A stretch of DNA of 44,271 bases from Thiocystis minor (GTDB taxonomy: Bacteria; Pseudomonadota; Gammaproteobacteria; Chromatiales; Chromatiaceae). The translations under genes were made by a program, and so were the position numbers. Position 1 is the stretch's first letter, and each line of letters opens with the position of its first letter. Below, one piece after another: positions 27,968 to 37,750 of the stretch. Where the stretch lies: NCBI RefSeq assembly GCF_016653465.1, contig NZ_NHSQ01000030.1:1-44271 (forward strand). Direction: 5' to 3'. The notes under the pieces were generated by a model, which saw only the letters and a program-made list of their open reading frames with translations, was not told the DNA's origin and made no database searches.

Positions 27968-29170
27968 TCATGTCCGGCATTCACCTCCGCCGCCAGACAG
28001 AAACTCGCCGATCCGTCGCACGCCCTCGTCCAGTTCGCGAAGATCACGGGTGTAGGCGAAGCGTACATGGTGCCCCGCCTCATGTTCGCCGAAGTCCTGA
28101 CCGGGCGTCACCGCGACGCCAGCCTCCTCCAGCAGCCGGGACGCGAAGATCATCGCGTCCTCCGCGACTCGCTCGGGTAGACCCGCGTAGAGATAGAAGG
28201 CACCGGCGGGCGTGTGCGGAATCGCGAAACCGAGCCCGCGCAGCGCGCTCAGCAGTCGGTCGCGACGTTGCTGGAAGATCCCGCGCCGTTCCTCGACGAT
28301 CGCCCGCGTCGTCGCGTCAAAGGCCGCCAGCGCCGCGTGCTGGGCCAGCGTGTTGGCGGCGATATAGAGATTCTGCGCCAGACGCTCCAGCACCCCGGCC
28401 GCCTCCCGTGGCGCGATCGCCCAACCGATACGCCAGCCGGTCATGCCGAAATATTTGGAAAAACTGTTGATGACATAGAGATCCGTCGACCCGACCGACA
28501 AGGCGGTGCGGGCGGGCGTCTCATAGGTGAGCCCCCGATAGATCTCGTCGACGATCAGTGCCGCCCCGCGCGCACGGCAGAGCGCGTAAAGCTCGGCGAG
28601 CGTGGCGGGATCCAGCACCGAGCCGGTCGGATTGGCGGGCGAGGCGACGATCACCGCGCGGATCTCCGCCCCCCAGGCCGATTCCGCCTGCCCGGCGGTC
28701 AACCGATAGTCGTTCTCCGGTCCCAGCGGCACCGCCACCGGTTCGACCCCCATCAGCCGCAGCACCTGACGATAGCAGGGATAGGAGGGATCGCCGATCA
28801 GTACGCGGTCGCCTGGTTCCAGAAGCGCGGAAAAGGCCAGTTGCAAGGCACCGGAGGCGCCCGGCGCGATCAGCACGCGCGCGGATTCGACGTCCACGCC
28901 GTCGCGACGCCCATACTCCTCCGCGATGGCCTGCCGCAAGGCCGGCAGACCCGCCGCCGGGGTATAGAGCGTCCGACCTTCGGCAAGCGCCGCCTGTCCC
29001 GCCGCCACGATGGGCGCGGGGGTCGGGAAATCCGGCTCGCCGATCTCCAGATGCACGATGGAGCGCCCGAGCGCCTCCAGTTCGCGTGCCCGCGCCAGCA
29101 GGCGCATCACATGAAAGGGCTCCACCGCCTGGGCGCGAGCCGCGAGATGGCTGTCGCTGACGTTCGTCAT
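27968..29170 (-). CDS. PLP-dependent class I/II aminotransferase
   Basis: Fold-type I aminotransferase of 400 residues. Family landmarks: IVHLEIGEPDFPTPAP, YTPAAGLPALRQAIAEEY, LIGDPSYPCYRQVLRLMG, VIVASPANPTGSVLDPATLAEL, and the lysine segment INSFSKYFGMTGWRIGW, where SK is the Schiff-base Lys. The pattern fits the aspartate/alanine aminotransferase subgroup (AspC/AlaA-like) rather than a biosynthesis-specific one; the substrate is not decidable. ATG 29170 was chosen because similarity begins there. It follows cbbY by eight bases and is probably cotranscribed. Confidence 0.9.
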   Translation of the reverse strand: MTNVSDSHLAARAQAVEPFHVMRLLARARELEALGRSIVHLEIGEPDFPTPAPIVAAGQAALAEGRTLYTPAAGLPALRQAIAEEYGRRDGVDVESARVLIAPGASGALQLAFSALLEPGDRVLIGDPSYPCYRQVLRLMGVEPVAVPLGPENDYRLTAGQAESAWGAEIRAVIVASPANPTGSVLDPATLAELYALCRARGAALIVDEIYRGLTYETPARTALSVGSTDLYVINSFSKYFGMTGWRIGWAIAPREAAGVLERLAQNLYIAANTLAQHAALAAFDATTRAIVEERRGIFQQRRDRLLSALRGLGFAIPHTPAGAFYLYAGLPERVAEDAMIFASRLLEEAGVAVTPGQDFGEHEAGHHVRFAYTRDLRELDEGVRRIGEFLSGGGGECRT

Positions 29171-29178
29171 GGACGGCG

Positions 29179-29958
29179 TCAAGCGGCCGGATGGGCCAGA
29201 CGGTGCATCCGATCCAGCGCAGCCAGATCGACGAAGGGGCTCCCGCCCAGCGCGCCGGACAGCACTCGGACGGGCTGACCGGGATCGCCGAGCCGGTCCA
29301 CCACCAGCGGCGCGGCCGCGAAATCCTGCGCGGCGGTGTAGTCGTTCACCGTCACCAGCAACGCCTTCAGCCCGGCCGCCAACGCCGCGCGAGCGCCATT
29401 GTCGGAATCCTCGACCGCCACGCACTCACGCGCGTCGAGTCCCAGTTCGGAGAGCGCCAGCCGAAAGATATCCGGCGCCGGCTTCTTGGCCGGAACCACA
29501 TCCCCAGCCGCGATCACCGCGAACCAGTCCCGCAGACCGGGCTCACCGCAATGGTCGAGCAATTCGGTCACATTCTCCGGCGTGGTCGTGGTCGCGATCG
29601 CGAGCCGGATCCCAGCCGCGCGCGCCTCGCGCAGCAGACGCAGTACGCCGGGACGCAGCGGAATCGCACCGGTTTGCAGCATGGACACATAATGCCGGGT
29701 CTTCGCGCGATGCAGGCCGCCGACAAAGGCGTCCGAATCCAGTGCGGGATCCAGCCGGATCCCGTCGGATTCCATAAAATAGCGAATCCGCTCCTTGCCG
29801 CCGGTCACCGTCAGCAGTTCGCCATAGCGCTCGACATCCCAGACCCAATCCAGACCGGCCTCCGCGAAGGCGGCATTGAAGGCGGGCCGATGTCCATCGC
29901 GCTCGGTATCGGCGAGCGTGCCATCGACATCGAAAAGAATGGCCTTGAAACCATACAT
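29179..29958 (-). CDS. cbbY: CbbY-type HAD sugar phosphatase
   Basis: HAD hydrolase of the CbbY group, whose characterised members dephosphorylate xylulose-1,5-bisphosphate, an inhibitor of Rubisco. The 259-residue protein starts [20 protein letters not shown] (motif I DVDGT), then [35 protein letters not shown], which is distinctive of Cbb[11 protein letters not shown] is motif [13 protein letters not shown] holds the Lys, and [13 protein letters not shown] is motif III. No other Calvin-cycle gene is in view, so the autotrophy inference rests on this gene alone. It lies just upstream of the aminotransferase. Confidence 0.88.
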   Translation of the reverse strand: MYGFKAILFDVDGTLADTERDGHRPAFNAAFAEAGLDWVWDVERYGELLTVTGGKERIRYFMESDGIRLDPALDSDAFVGGLHRAKTRHYVSMLQTGAIPLRPGVLRLLREARAAGIRLAIATTTTPENVTELLDHCGEPGLRDWFAVIAAGDVVPAKKPAPDIFRLALSELGLDARECVAVEDSDNGARAALAAGLKALLVTVNDYTAAQDFAAAPLVVDRLGDPGQPVRVLSGALGGSPFVDLAALDRMHRLAHPAA

Positions 29959-30188
29959 GCAAGGACTCCATAAAGCTGAAACGTTTGATCCGCGCGGGAT
30001 CCGCAAGCCACGAAGAGTACCTGACCGGGGATTCCGACGCATCGATTACGCACCTGCAAGTTGTATTCAGTTGCCCCTTTGACTCAGATCTGGTACTTAA
30101 GAGCGCTTTTCGCGGTGCGGATTCCCGAAACAGAGCGCGGAATCCGAGCCGTGGGCATCCCCACGACCAGAGCCTTCGGGAGATATCG

Positions 30189-30623
30189 ATGGCCGAAGCA
30201 AAAGCACAAGAAACCACGGCGTTCGGATTCGCACCCTATAACGCGGGTGCCGACGAAGAATATATGAACCCCCAGCAGGAGGAGCACTTCCGTAGCATCC
30301 TGCTGGCCTGGAAACAGTCCCTGATGGAAGAGGTGGATCGTACCGTTCACCATATGCAGGACGACGCGACCAATTTTCCGGATCCCAATGATCGCGCCAC
30401 CCAGGAATCCGAGTTCAGCCTGGAACTGCGCACCCGCGACCGGGAGCGCAAGCTGATCAAAAAGATCGACGAGGCGATCGATCGTCTCGACGAGCACGAC
30501 TACGGCTACTGCGAGGCGTGCGGCGTGGAGATCGGCATCCGCCGGTTGGAGGCACGTCCGACCGCCACGCTTTGCATCGACTGCAAGACGCTCGACGAGA
30601 TTCGCGAAAAACAACGCGGCTGA
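30189..30623 (+). CDS. dksA: RNA polymerase-binding transcription factor DksA
   Basis: ppGpp cofactor that binds the RNA polymerase secondary channel. The 144-residue protein has the coiled-coil [27 protein letters not shown], the tip region [33 protein letters not shown] with the conserved acidic Asp pair (D-x-x-D), and the four-Cys zinc site CEACG ... CIDCK. A GGGAG ribosome site precedes ATG 30189. It is followed 33 bp later by gluQ, the conserved gammaproteobacterial order. Confidence 0.97.
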   Translation: MAEAKAQETTAFGFAPYNAGADEEYMNPQQEEHFRSILLAWKQSLMEEVDRTVHHMQDDATNFPDPNDRATQESEFSLELRTRDRERKLIKKIDEAIDRLDEHDYGYCEACGVEIGIRRLEARPTATLCIDCKTLDEIREKQRG

Positions 30624-30656
30624 CCGTCGGCACGCACTCAACCGATCCCTGAGCCG

Positions 30657-31658
30657 ATGTCCGGGCAAACCTTCGCCGCCCGGGCGGGCTACAGGGGGCG
30701 TTTCGCCCCCTCCCCGACCGGACCGCTGCATTTCGGCTCCCTGCTCGCGGCCGTGGCGAGCTACGTCGACGCTCGCGCGCAGGCCGGCGCCTGGCTGGTG
30801 CGTATGGAAGACCTGGACCGCCCGCGCGAGGTTCCCGGCGCCGCCGCCGACATTCTGCGCACCCTCCAGGCATTCGGCTTCGTGTGGGACGACCCCGTCC
30901 TTTTTCAGCGCGACCGCTCCGACGCCTACCAGTCCGCGCTGGACCGACTCGCCGCGCGCGGCCTGACCTATCCCTGCGGTTGCAGCCGCACCGAGATCGC
31001 CCGGCTGGACCTGCCAGGTCTCGAAGGCCCCATCTATCCCGGAACCTGTCGCGCGGGCCTGCCGCCGGGACGTTTGCCGCGCACCGTGCGCCTGCGCGCG
31101 CCTGCACAACCGATCACGTTCGTTGACCGTATCCAGGGCGCATGGGAGCAGTCGATCGAGGCCACGATCGGCGATTTCGTGCTCCGACGCGCCGATGGCA
31201 TCCATGCGTATCAGCTCGCGGTCGTCGTCGACGATGCCTGGCAGGGAATCACGCATGTGGTGCGCGGTGCCGACCTGCTGCTCTCCACGCCACGTCAGAT
31301 CCTGCTCCAGCAGTCCTTGGGCCTGAGCCAGCCAGGCTATGCCCATGTACCGCTGGCGGTGGATGACGGGGGTCGCAAACTCAGCAAATCGCTCGCCGCC
31401 GCGCCGGTCGATCCGGACGATCCGCTCCCGGCCCTGAAACGAGCCTGGGATCTGTTGGGTCAGGAAGCGTTGCCCTTGGAGCGATCGATCCATGGCGGCC
31501 TGATCCAGCGCTTCTGGTCGCAGGCCATTGCGCGGTGGCGGATCGAACGTGTGCCGGCCAGATCGACGATCAGCATCGCCCTACTGGACGTCGACGTCGG
31601 CAGCCGGACCGCAGAACACCACCAGACATGGCCAGGAGATGATCTTCGATTGCGTTAG
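30657..31658 (+). CDS. gluQ: glutamyl-Q tRNA(Asp) synthetase
   Basis: Attaches glutamate to queuosine in the anticodon of tRNA-Asp; a paralogue of the glutamyl-tRNA synthetase catalytic core lacking the anticodon domain. Motifs: RFAPSPTGPLHFGSLLAA (HIGH-type), LVRMEDLDRPREVPGAA, the zinc site CGCSRTEI with YPGTC, and GRKLSKSLAA (KMSKS-type). The 333-residue length is slightly over the usual 300, the excess lying at the C terminus (after about residue 300), which looks unconserved. It is probably cotranscribed with dksA. Confidence 0.94.
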   Translation: MSGQTFAARAGYRGRFAPSPTGPLHFGSLLAAVASYVDARAQAGAWLVRMEDLDRPREVPGAAADILRTLQAFGFVWDDPVLFQRDRSDAYQSALDRLAARGLTYPCGCSRTEIARLDLPGLEGPIYPGTCRAGLPPGRLPRTVRLRAPAQPITFVDRIQGAWEQSIEATIGDFVLRRADGIHAYQLAVVVDDAWQGITHVVRGADLLLSTPRQILLQQSLGLSQPGYAHVPLAVDDGGRKLSKSLAAAPVDPDDPLPALKRAWDLLGQEALPLERSIHGGLIQRFWSQAIARWRIERVPARSTISIALLDVDVGSRTAEHHQTWPGDDLRLR

Positions 31659-31702
31659 AATGCGCTCCGCATCCGCCGTCAGGCCACATCCGGACCCCTA
31701 CC

Positions 31703-33196
31703 TTGAACCCACTCAAGCGACTCGCTTCCCAAACCGCCATCTATGGCGTCAGCAGCGTCCTGGGGCGCTTTCTCAATTATCTGCTGGTCCCCTTTCTAAC
31801 CTATACCTTCGCCCCGGCGGAGTATGGCGTGATTGCCGAGTTCTACGCCTACATGGGGTTTCTGGCGGTGGTGCTCATGTTCGGGCTGGAGACCGGCTAT
31901 TTCCGTTTTCGCGCCGGGGGCGAGTGGCCGCCCGAGGTCGTCTATGGGACGGTGCTGCGCTTTCTGGTGCTGACGAATATCGCTTTTTTCCTGCTGATCT
32001 ATGTCCAGCGCGAGCCGATCGCCGAATTGCTGCGCCATTCTAGTCATCCCGAATATGTCTGGTGGAGCGCCGCGATCCTGGCCCTGGATTCGGTGGGTTC
32101 GGTCGCCTTCGCGCGCCTGCGGGCGGAGGATCGGGCGAAGCGTTTCGCGACGCTCAAGCTGATTGAGATCGGCGCCAACGTCGGTCTGACCATCTTCTTC
32201 ATCTACGTCTGCCGGCGCGCCTTCGAGTCCGATCCGCACTCGCTGCTCGGATCGCTCTGGAACCCGAGCATCGGCGTGGGCTATGTCTTCATCGCCAACC
32301 TGGCGGCGAGCGGGTTCAAGCTGATGTTGCTGGCCCCGCAGTTTCGGGACGGATTCGGCACCTTCCAGGCAGCGCTCTTCGGGCGTCTTCTGCGCTATTC
32401 GCTCCCCATGGTCATCATCGGCTTCGCGGGGATCATCAACGAGATGCTGGATCGCGCCGCGCTCAAATACCTGCTGCCCTTCGATGACGAAACCAACATG
32501 GCGCAACTCGGCATCTACAGCGCCTGCTACAAGCTGTCGATCCTCATGGCGCTCTTCATCCAGGCGTTCCGGTATGCCGGCGAGCCGTTTTTCTTCAGTT
32601 ACGCCAAACAGAGCGACGCGCGACAGACCTATGCGCTGGTGCTCAACTGGTTCGTCATCTGCTGCGTCTTTCTGTTTCTGCTGGTCACGCTCTATCTGGA
32701 TGTCTTTCAGTATTTCGTCGGCAGCGCTTACCGGGAGGGACTGAGCGTGGTGCCGGTGCTGCTGCTCGCGAGCCTCTTTCTCGGCATCTATGTGAATCTG
32801 TCCATCTGGTACAAACTGACCGACCGTACCCTGATGGGTGCTGGCGTCTCGCTGATTGGCGCGGGGATCACCATCGTCCTGCTGCTCTGGTGGGTGCCCA
32901 TTTACGGCTACGAGGGCGCGGCCTGGGCGCATCTGGTCTGCTACGGCTCGATGGTGGCGATGTCCTATTGGCTCGGACGTCGCTATTACCCGGTGCCCTA
33001 CGAGGTCGGGCGCGTGCTGGGCTATGTGGTCTTCGGGGTCGCGCTCTATCTGGCGAGCCGTGGGCTGGTCTCGGGACTCGGCTGGAATGCGCTGGTGGCG
33101 GGGACGCTCTGTCTGGCGGTCTTTTTGCTAGCGGTCCTGCTGCTGGATGTGCGCCGACTGACGCGGCGACGCGGAATCGATGGCGGGTCGTCGTAA
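31703..33196 (+). CDS. polysaccharide flippase (Wzx/MOP-type membrane protein)
   Basis: Integral membrane protein of 497 residues with about 12-14 hydrophobic helices, of the MOP superfamily that flips lipid-linked sugars across the inner membrane. N-terminal segment LKRLASQTAIYGVSSVLGRFLNYLLVPFLTYTFAPAEYG is typical of O-antigen/capsule flippases. The start is a TTG at 31703; the family begins at that position and no ATG is available nearby. Neighbours are not polysaccharide genes, so its partner glycosyltransferases must lie elsewhere. It converges with hrpB with an 8-bp gap. Confidence 0.88.
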   Translation: MNPLKRLASQTAIYGVSSVLGRFLNYLLVPFLTYTFAPAEYGVIAEFYAYMGFLAVVLMFGLETGYFRFRAGGEWPPEVVYGTVLRFLVLTNIAFFLLIYVQREPIAELLRHSSHPEYVWWSAAILALDSVGSVAFARLRAEDRAKRFATLKLIEIGANVGLTIFFIYVCRRAFESDPHSLLGSLWNPSIGVGYVFIANLAASGFKLMLLAPQFRDGFGTFQAALFGRLLRYSLPMVIIGFAGIINEMLDRAALKYLLPFDDETNMAQLGIYSACYKLSILMALFIQAFRYAGEPFFFSYAKQSDARQTYALVLNWFVICCVFLFLLVTLYLDVFQYFVGSAYREGLSVVPVLLLASLFLGIYVNLSIWYKLTDRTLMGAGVSLIGAGITIVLLLWWVPIYGYEGAAWAHLVCYGSMVAMSYWLGRRYYPVPYEVGRVLGYVVFGVALYLASRGLVSGLGWNALVAGTLCLAVFLLAVLLLDVRRLTRRRGIDGGSS

Positions 33197-33204
33197 CGCG
33201 GAAT

Positions 33205-35754
33205 TCAGACGCCTGCCGTCGGCGACATCCGATGCGAGCGCCGTTGAATCCCGCCGACGACCGCCTTGGCTTGGGTGGGATCCTCGGGCCAATGGTGTTT
33301 GGGATAACGCCCTCGCAGCTCCCGGCGCACTTCCGCGTAACCGCGCGCCCAGAATCCGGCCAAATCCTGCGTCACTTGAAGCGGACGCCGGGCCGGGGAA
33401 AGCAGATGGAGTAGGACCGGAACCCGTCCGCCGCACAGACGCGGAGTTTCGGTCAGCCCAAAGAGTTCCTGGAGCGGCACCGCGAGGATGGGCTGTTCGG
33501 CGCTGACATAATCGAGCGGGCGGCTGTTCCCTGCCGGCGTCACGAACGCCTTGGGCGCCTCCCGTTCCAGACGCTGTTGTTGTTCCCAGGAAAGGCGGGC
33601 CGTCAGGATGGCCGTCAGGTCGAGCCGCTGGACCTCGGTTAGCCGCGACTTGCCCGCGAGCCAAGGGGCGAGCCAGTCGGTCAGACTGTCGCGCAGCGCG
33701 TCCGGCGAGAGATCCGGCCACTCGCCGGCGGGATCGGTTCGGCGCAACAGTCCGACGCGCGCCTGCAACTGGTGCGCCGCGTCGGTCCAGTTCAGTGCCC
33801 GCTCGAACTGATCGCGAATGCGGTCGAGCAGCAGCCCGGTCACCTCCGCGTGTTCCCCCAGCGCAAGCGGGCGGGAGTCGAGGACGATGGCGCCATACCG
33901 GACGAGTTCGCGCGCGGCGACACACTCGCGTTCCGGATCCCAGGCGACCTGCCGGCCGGTCTCGATCCGGTCGGCGAACTGCGCGCGCAAGTCCGCTTCG
34001 GCGAGCGGCAGCGCCAACTGAATACGTCCATCTCGCCCACGCGCATCTAGCGCCGCGACCACCAGATAGGGATGGACGGCGAGCGCATCGTCGCGCGGTA
34101 GCAGCGCACCGGCCCCGGAGGCGAGCAGGTAGCGATCGTCCGCGCCGCCACGCCGCTGGGCGATGCGCTCCGGATAGGCCAGGGCGAGAAGCGCACTGGG
34201 AGCGGTGACGCCATCCGCCGGAGATTCGCCGGCCAGCCGTCGCAATTGCCGCGAGACGCGCTCGATGGCCGCGAGACGCTGCCGGTCCATGCCGAACGGA
34301 CTGCGCTTATCGCGCAGGGCCTGGAGCGCCTGAAGTCGCGGCCCCAGATCGGCCGACCGGGCAAGGCCGGGGGCGGAGAGCATGGGGTCGCGCTCGGAGA
34401 TCAGCGCGCAGAGATCGGCGGCGGTTTGGCGGGCCGCGGGCGCGGTCCCCAGCAGCATCACGGCGAGCCGCGGATGGATGGGCAGCTCCGCCATCGCGCG
34501 GCCCAAGCGGGTGAGCGCGTGCCCGGCATCCAGCGCGTCCAGCGCGCGCAAAAGCTCCACCGCCTGCTCCCAGGCCGGGGCGGGCGGCGGATCCAGCCAG
34601 CGCAGTCGCGCGGGATCCTTGACGCCCCAGAGCGCGAGTTCCAGCACCAGAGGGGCCAGATCGGACTGGAGGATCTCGGGCGTGCGATGCTCCGGGCGGC
34701 CATGCTCCTGGGCGCGCGTCCAGAGGCGATAACAGACGCCCGGTCCCACGCGTCCCGCGCGCCCGGCGCGCTGCTCGGCCGAGGCGCGCGGGATGCTCTC
34801 CAGGACCAAGCGGCTGAGTCCAGCACCCGGATCGAAGCGCGGCTTGCGGGTCAGACCGCTGTCGACGACCGCCCGCACGCCCTGGATGGTGACGCTGGTC
34901 TCCGCGAGGTCGGTCGCGACGATCACACGCCGCTGGCCGGGTTTGCCCGGCAGCAGCGCCCGATCCTGCGCGGCCGTCGGCAGACTGCCGTGGAGCGGCA
35001 GGACGATGACGCCGTTATCCGCGCCTCGGGCGAGTTGCTCCACGCAGCGATCGATCTCGCCGGCGCCGGGCAGAAAGGCCAGGATATCGCCGTCGTGTTC
35101 GGCGAGCGCCGCGCGGATTCCGGCGACTGTCGTCTGGACCGGATCGGAGTCCGGCGTCCGTTCGGCGTACTGGACCGCGACCGGAAAACTCCGACCCGCG
35201 CCGCGCACGATCGGCGCGCCGCCGAGCAGTCTGGCGACCGGCTCGGCGTCCAGGGTCGCGGACATCACGAGCAGACGCAGTTCCGGGCGCAGATTCGCGA
35301 CGACATCCAGCGCGAGCGCCAACCCGAGGTCGGATTGCAGGTTGCGCTCATGGAATTCGTCGAAAACGATCAATCCGACCCCATCGAGTTCGGGGTCGGA
35401 CTGGAGGCGTCGGGTCAGAATCCCTTCCGTGATCACCTCGATGCGGGTGTGTTGGCCGATCCGACGCTCGAAGCGAACCTGATAGCCAACCCGTTCGCCC
35501 AGGCTCTCGCCGAGCAGCGCGGCCATGTGCGCCGCGGTCATGCGCGCGGCGGGACGGCGCGGTTCGAGCATGAGGATGCGTTGGCCGTTCAGCCAGTCCG
35601 CGTCGAGCAGGGCCAGCGGAACCCAAGTGGACTTGCCGGATCCGGTGGGCGCCTGAAGAAGCGCGTGCCCCTGGCGTAGCGCGGCACGCAGTTCGTCCAT
35701 CGCGGATTCGATGGGGAGCGTTCGATCGCGAACCGCGGGCGCTGTCGGCGACAT
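33205..35754 (-). CDS. hrpB: ATP-dependent helicase HrpB
   Basis: DEAH-box RNA-type helicase of 849 residues. Walker A LLQAPTGSGKSTWVPLALL is at about 35-53 and the DEFHERNLQSDLGLAL segment (DEFH in place of DEAH) at about 131. SATLDAEPVARLL, the helicase C motifs (VIVATDLAETSVTI and QRAGRAGRVGPGVCYRLW) and the long C-terminal HrpB-specific domain are all present. ATG 35754 is preceded by GGAGAGGA; the frame is open six codons further up. The cellular role of HrpB is poorly defined in most bacteria. Complete and ordinary. Confidence 0.95.
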   Translation of the reverse strand: MSPTAPAVRDRTLPIESAMDELRAALRQGHALLQAPTGSGKSTWVPLALLDADWLNGQRILMLEPRRPAARMTAAHMAALLGESLGERVGYQVRFERRIGQHTRIEVITEGILTRRLQSDPELDGVGLIVFDEFHERNLQSDLGLALALDVVANLRPELRLLVMSATLDAEPVARLLGGAPIVRGAGRSFPVAVQYAERTPDSDPVQTTVAGIRAALAEHDGDILAFLPGAGEIDRCVEQLARGADNGVIVLPLHGSLPTAAQDRALLPGKPGQRRVIVATDLAETSVTIQGVRAVVDSGLTRKPRFDPGAGLSRLVLESIPRASAEQRAGRAGRVGPGVCYRLWTRAQEHGRPEHRTPEILQSDLAPLVLELALWGVKDPARLRWLDPPPAPAWEQAVELLRALDALDAGHALTRLGRAMAELPIHPRLAVMLLGTAPAARQTAADLCALISERDPMLSAPGLARSADLGPRLQALQALRDKRSPFGMDRQRLAAIERVSRQLRRLAGESPADGVTAPSALLALAYPERIAQRRGGADDRYLLASGAGALLPRDDALAVHPYLVVAALDARGRDGRIQLALPLAEADLRAQFADRIETGRQVAWDPERECVAARELVRYGAIVLDSRPLALGEHAEVTGLLLDRIRDQFERALNWTDAAHQLQARVGLLRRTDPAGEWPDLSPDALRDSLTDWLAPWLAGKSRLTEVQRLDLTAILTARLSWEQQQRLEREAPKAFVTPAGNSRPLDYVSAEQPILAVPLQELFGLTETPRLCGGRVPVLLHLLSPARRPLQVTQDLAGFWARGYAEVRRELRGRYPKHHWPEDPTQAKAVVGGIQRRSHRMSPTAGV

Positions 35755-35841
35755 GAGCTGGTTCCTCTCCAATCGCGTATAAATCCGGTGGGCTCAGTCT
35801 ATACTAGATCCCAGGTCAATCAACCGGATCCGACCCTACTC

Positions 35842-36558
35842 ATGGCACGTCTACCTCGCTTCGTTCTGCCCGGCTATCCACAGCATGTCATTCAACGCGG
35901 CAACAACCGACAGCAAATCCTATTCGAGGAGGAAGACTATTGGTTTCTCTGGGAGAAAATCGGGATCGCCGCGGAAAAATTTCAGTGCGACATCCATGCC
36001 TATGTCCTGATGCCGAACCACTTCCATCTGTTGCTCACGCCCCGTCTGGAAAACGGGATCGGCAAGCTGATGCAGTATGTCGGCCGCTATTATGTGCAGT
36101 ATTTCAACGACCGTTACGAACGCACCGGCACGCTCTGGGAGGGGCGTTATCGCGCCACCCTGCTGGATCCCAAGACCTATCTGCTCCCGGTTTGTCACTA
36201 TGTGGAAGCCAATCCGGTGCGCGCGGGTTTGGTCGAGCAGACCTCCGACTATGCGTGGTCGAGCTATGGGGCCAATGCGGCGGGGAACGAGGATCCCCTG
36301 ATCACGCCTCATCCGGAGTACGAGCGTCTAGGGCGAAGCGCCAAGGCGCGCCAGGCCAGCTATGCCCAGACGGCCGCATCCCCGCTCGACGACAACCTGT
36401 TGAAAGAGATTCGCGACGCGACCAACAAGGCATGGCTCCTGGGCAATCCCGACTTTTGCCAGGCCATCGAGAGCCTGCTGAATCGTCGCGCCCTACCGCG
36501 ACCGCGCGGCGGCGACCGCCGCTCCGCCGCGTATCGGCGTCATGCCGGAATGGAATGA
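35842..36558 (+). CDS. REP-associated tyrosine transposase (RAYT, IS200-like)
   Basis: Single-domain HUH/Y1 protein of 238 residues related to IS200/IS605 transposases but immobile in form. It shows MARLPRFVLPGYPQHVIQRGNNRQQIL at the start, the HUH motif in YVLMPNHFHLLLTPR, the Tyr-bearing helix region KLMQYVGRYYVQYFNDRYERTGTLWEGRYRATLLD, and a C-terminal extension with basic residues (RPRGGDRRSAAYRRH). RAYTs act on REP palindromes scattered in the genome; no REP is adjacent, but palindromes at 10985 and 27864 could be substrates. Its TGA overlaps the next cupin ATG by four bases, which is unexpected for a mobile element gene. Confidence 0.88.
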   Translation: MARLPRFVLPGYPQHVIQRGNNRQQILFEEEDYWFLWEKIGIAAEKFQCDIHAYVLMPNHFHLLLTPRLENGIGKLMQYVGRYYVQYFNDRYERTGTLWEGRYRATLLDPKTYLLPVCHYVEANPVRAGLVEQTSDYAWSSYGANAAGNEDPLITPHPEYERLGRSAKARQASYAQTAASPLDDNLLKEIRDATNKAWLLGNPDFCQAIESLLNRRALPRPRGGDRRSAAYRRHAGME

Positions 36559-36971
36559 GTCGGACGCGAATGAACATGACGCGAGGCGAGGTCTATACGC
36601 CCCGCGAGGCGGATGAATTCCTCACCGCCGAAGGCTGTTTTATCCTGGAATCCTGGAACCGGGAGGACGATCCCGCGGTCTCCATCGCCCGTGCCCGGGT
36701 CGCGCCCCAGGTCACGACCCGGCTCCATCGGCTCGCGGGCATCGTCGAGCGTTATCTGATCCTGAGCGGAGAGGGTCTGGTCGAGGTCGAAGGCATGGCA
36801 TCCAGGCGGGTGCGCGCGGGCGACCTGGTCCACATCCCCGCCGGGCTGGGACAGCGGATCGGCAACCGCGGCGACACCGACCTGATCTTTCTCGCGATCT
36901 GCACGCCGCGTTTTACGCCCCATGCCTACCAGGATATCGATCCCGAGCCTTTGCCCGATTCGCCGACCTGA
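36555..36971 (+). CDS. cupin-domain protein
   Basis: A 138-residue single cupin related to mannose-6-phosphate isomerase-type small cupins. RVAPQVTTRLHRLAGIVERYLILSGEGLVEVEG is cupin motif 1, and VRAGDLVHIPAGLGQRIGNRGDTDLIFLAICTPRF is motif 2. ATG 36555 overlaps the RAYT stop (ATGA); further in-frame ATGs at 36570 and 36576 are possible and the family often starts near MTRGEVYTP. Metal ligands are partly conserved (H in RLHRL, E in VERYL), with Gln in place of a late His. Substrate unknown. Confidence 0.83.
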   Translation: MSRTRMNMTRGEVYTPREADEFLTAEGCFILESWNREDDPAVSIARARVAPQVTTRLHRLAGIVERYLILSGEGLVEVEGMASRRVRAGDLVHIPAGLGQRIGNRGDTDLIFLAICTPRFTPHAYQDIDPEPLPDSPT

Positions 36972-37052
36972 AAATCGTTTCGTCACTTTTTCATGGCATG
37001 CTGACCCAATCGAGGCCATCCATCGTGATAAACTGACCGCGAGCGCTTCCCC

Positions 37053-37655
37053 ATGCAGGACGAGTTCGACCTACCGCCCGAGACCCGCGACGCCGTTTCC
37101 CGGATTTTCCATCTCTACGACCCACCCTTGTGGCTGGTGACGGCTGGTGATGGCCACCGTCGGAGCGGCATGATCGCCACCTCCGCCACCCGCGCCTCCA
37201 TCGTCGCCGAGTGGCCGCGGATGCTGATCGCCATCGCCAAACAGCATGACACCTGGAGTCGGATCGAGACGACCGGACGCTTCGCGCTCCATCTGCTCCG
37301 CCACGATGATCTGGACACGGTCTGGCGCTTCGGACTCGCCAGCGGTCACCGAGTCGACAAATTCGCGGATCTGGTGCTGCCTGACACGCCCGGCGGCAAT
37401 CCGCTCTATCCGGGCGCCCTGTCCTGGCTGGATTGTCGGGTCGAACAGCAGATGGGCAGCGGCGACCGCAGCATCTATCTGGCTGGGATCACGGGTGGCG
37501 CACTCTTGCAGCAGGCTCCCGTCCTGACCGTCGCAACCCTGCTGCGCGACGCGCCCCCCGAGCGCAAAGCCGCGCTCGACCGGCTCTATATCCAGGATCA
37601 GGCGATCGATCACGCCGCCATCCTTGCCTGGCGGCGCTCACACCAACGTCTTTGA
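37053..37655 (+). CDS. flavin reductase-like FMN-binding protein
   Basis: A 200-residue protein of the flavin reductase/FMN-binding split barrel fold: PPLWLVTAGDGHRRSGMIATSATRASIVAEWPRMLIAIAKQHDTWSRIETTGRFALHLL is the typical flavin-binding N-terminal part, with W-LDCRVEQQMGSGDRSIYLAGITGG for the later strands. Such proteins bind FMN and reduce it with NAD(P)H, or serve as partners of monooxygenases; no oxygenase is adjacent. It lies about 95 bp ahead of pyk. Confidence 0.82.
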   Translation: MQDEFDLPPETRDAVSRIFHLYDPPLWLVTAGDGHRRSGMIATSATRASIVAEWPRMLIAIAKQHDTWSRIETTGRFALHLLRHDDLDTVWRFGLASGHRVDKFADLVLPDTPGGNPLYPGALSWLDCRVEQQMGSGDRSIYLAGITGGALLQQAPVLTVATLLRDAPPERKAALDRLYIQDQAIDHAAILAWRRSHQRL

Positions 37656-37750
37656 TCCTTTTGAACCATCCGTCGCCCGCCAGGGCGCGCTCAACCCTGG
37701 CGGACGACACGGCCGACTTTCCCCTTCCCTTTACCTTCCGAGAATGAATC

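Noticed and set aside
28214-29278. Plus-strand 354-codon frame over the aminotransferase
   Set aside because: Antisense shadow; the minus strand carries a complete PLP enzyme with its lysine motif.
34246-35679. Plus-strand 477-codon frame inside hrpB
   Set aside because: Antisense to a complete helicase with all motifs; Arg/Gly/Ala-rich sequence without a domain.
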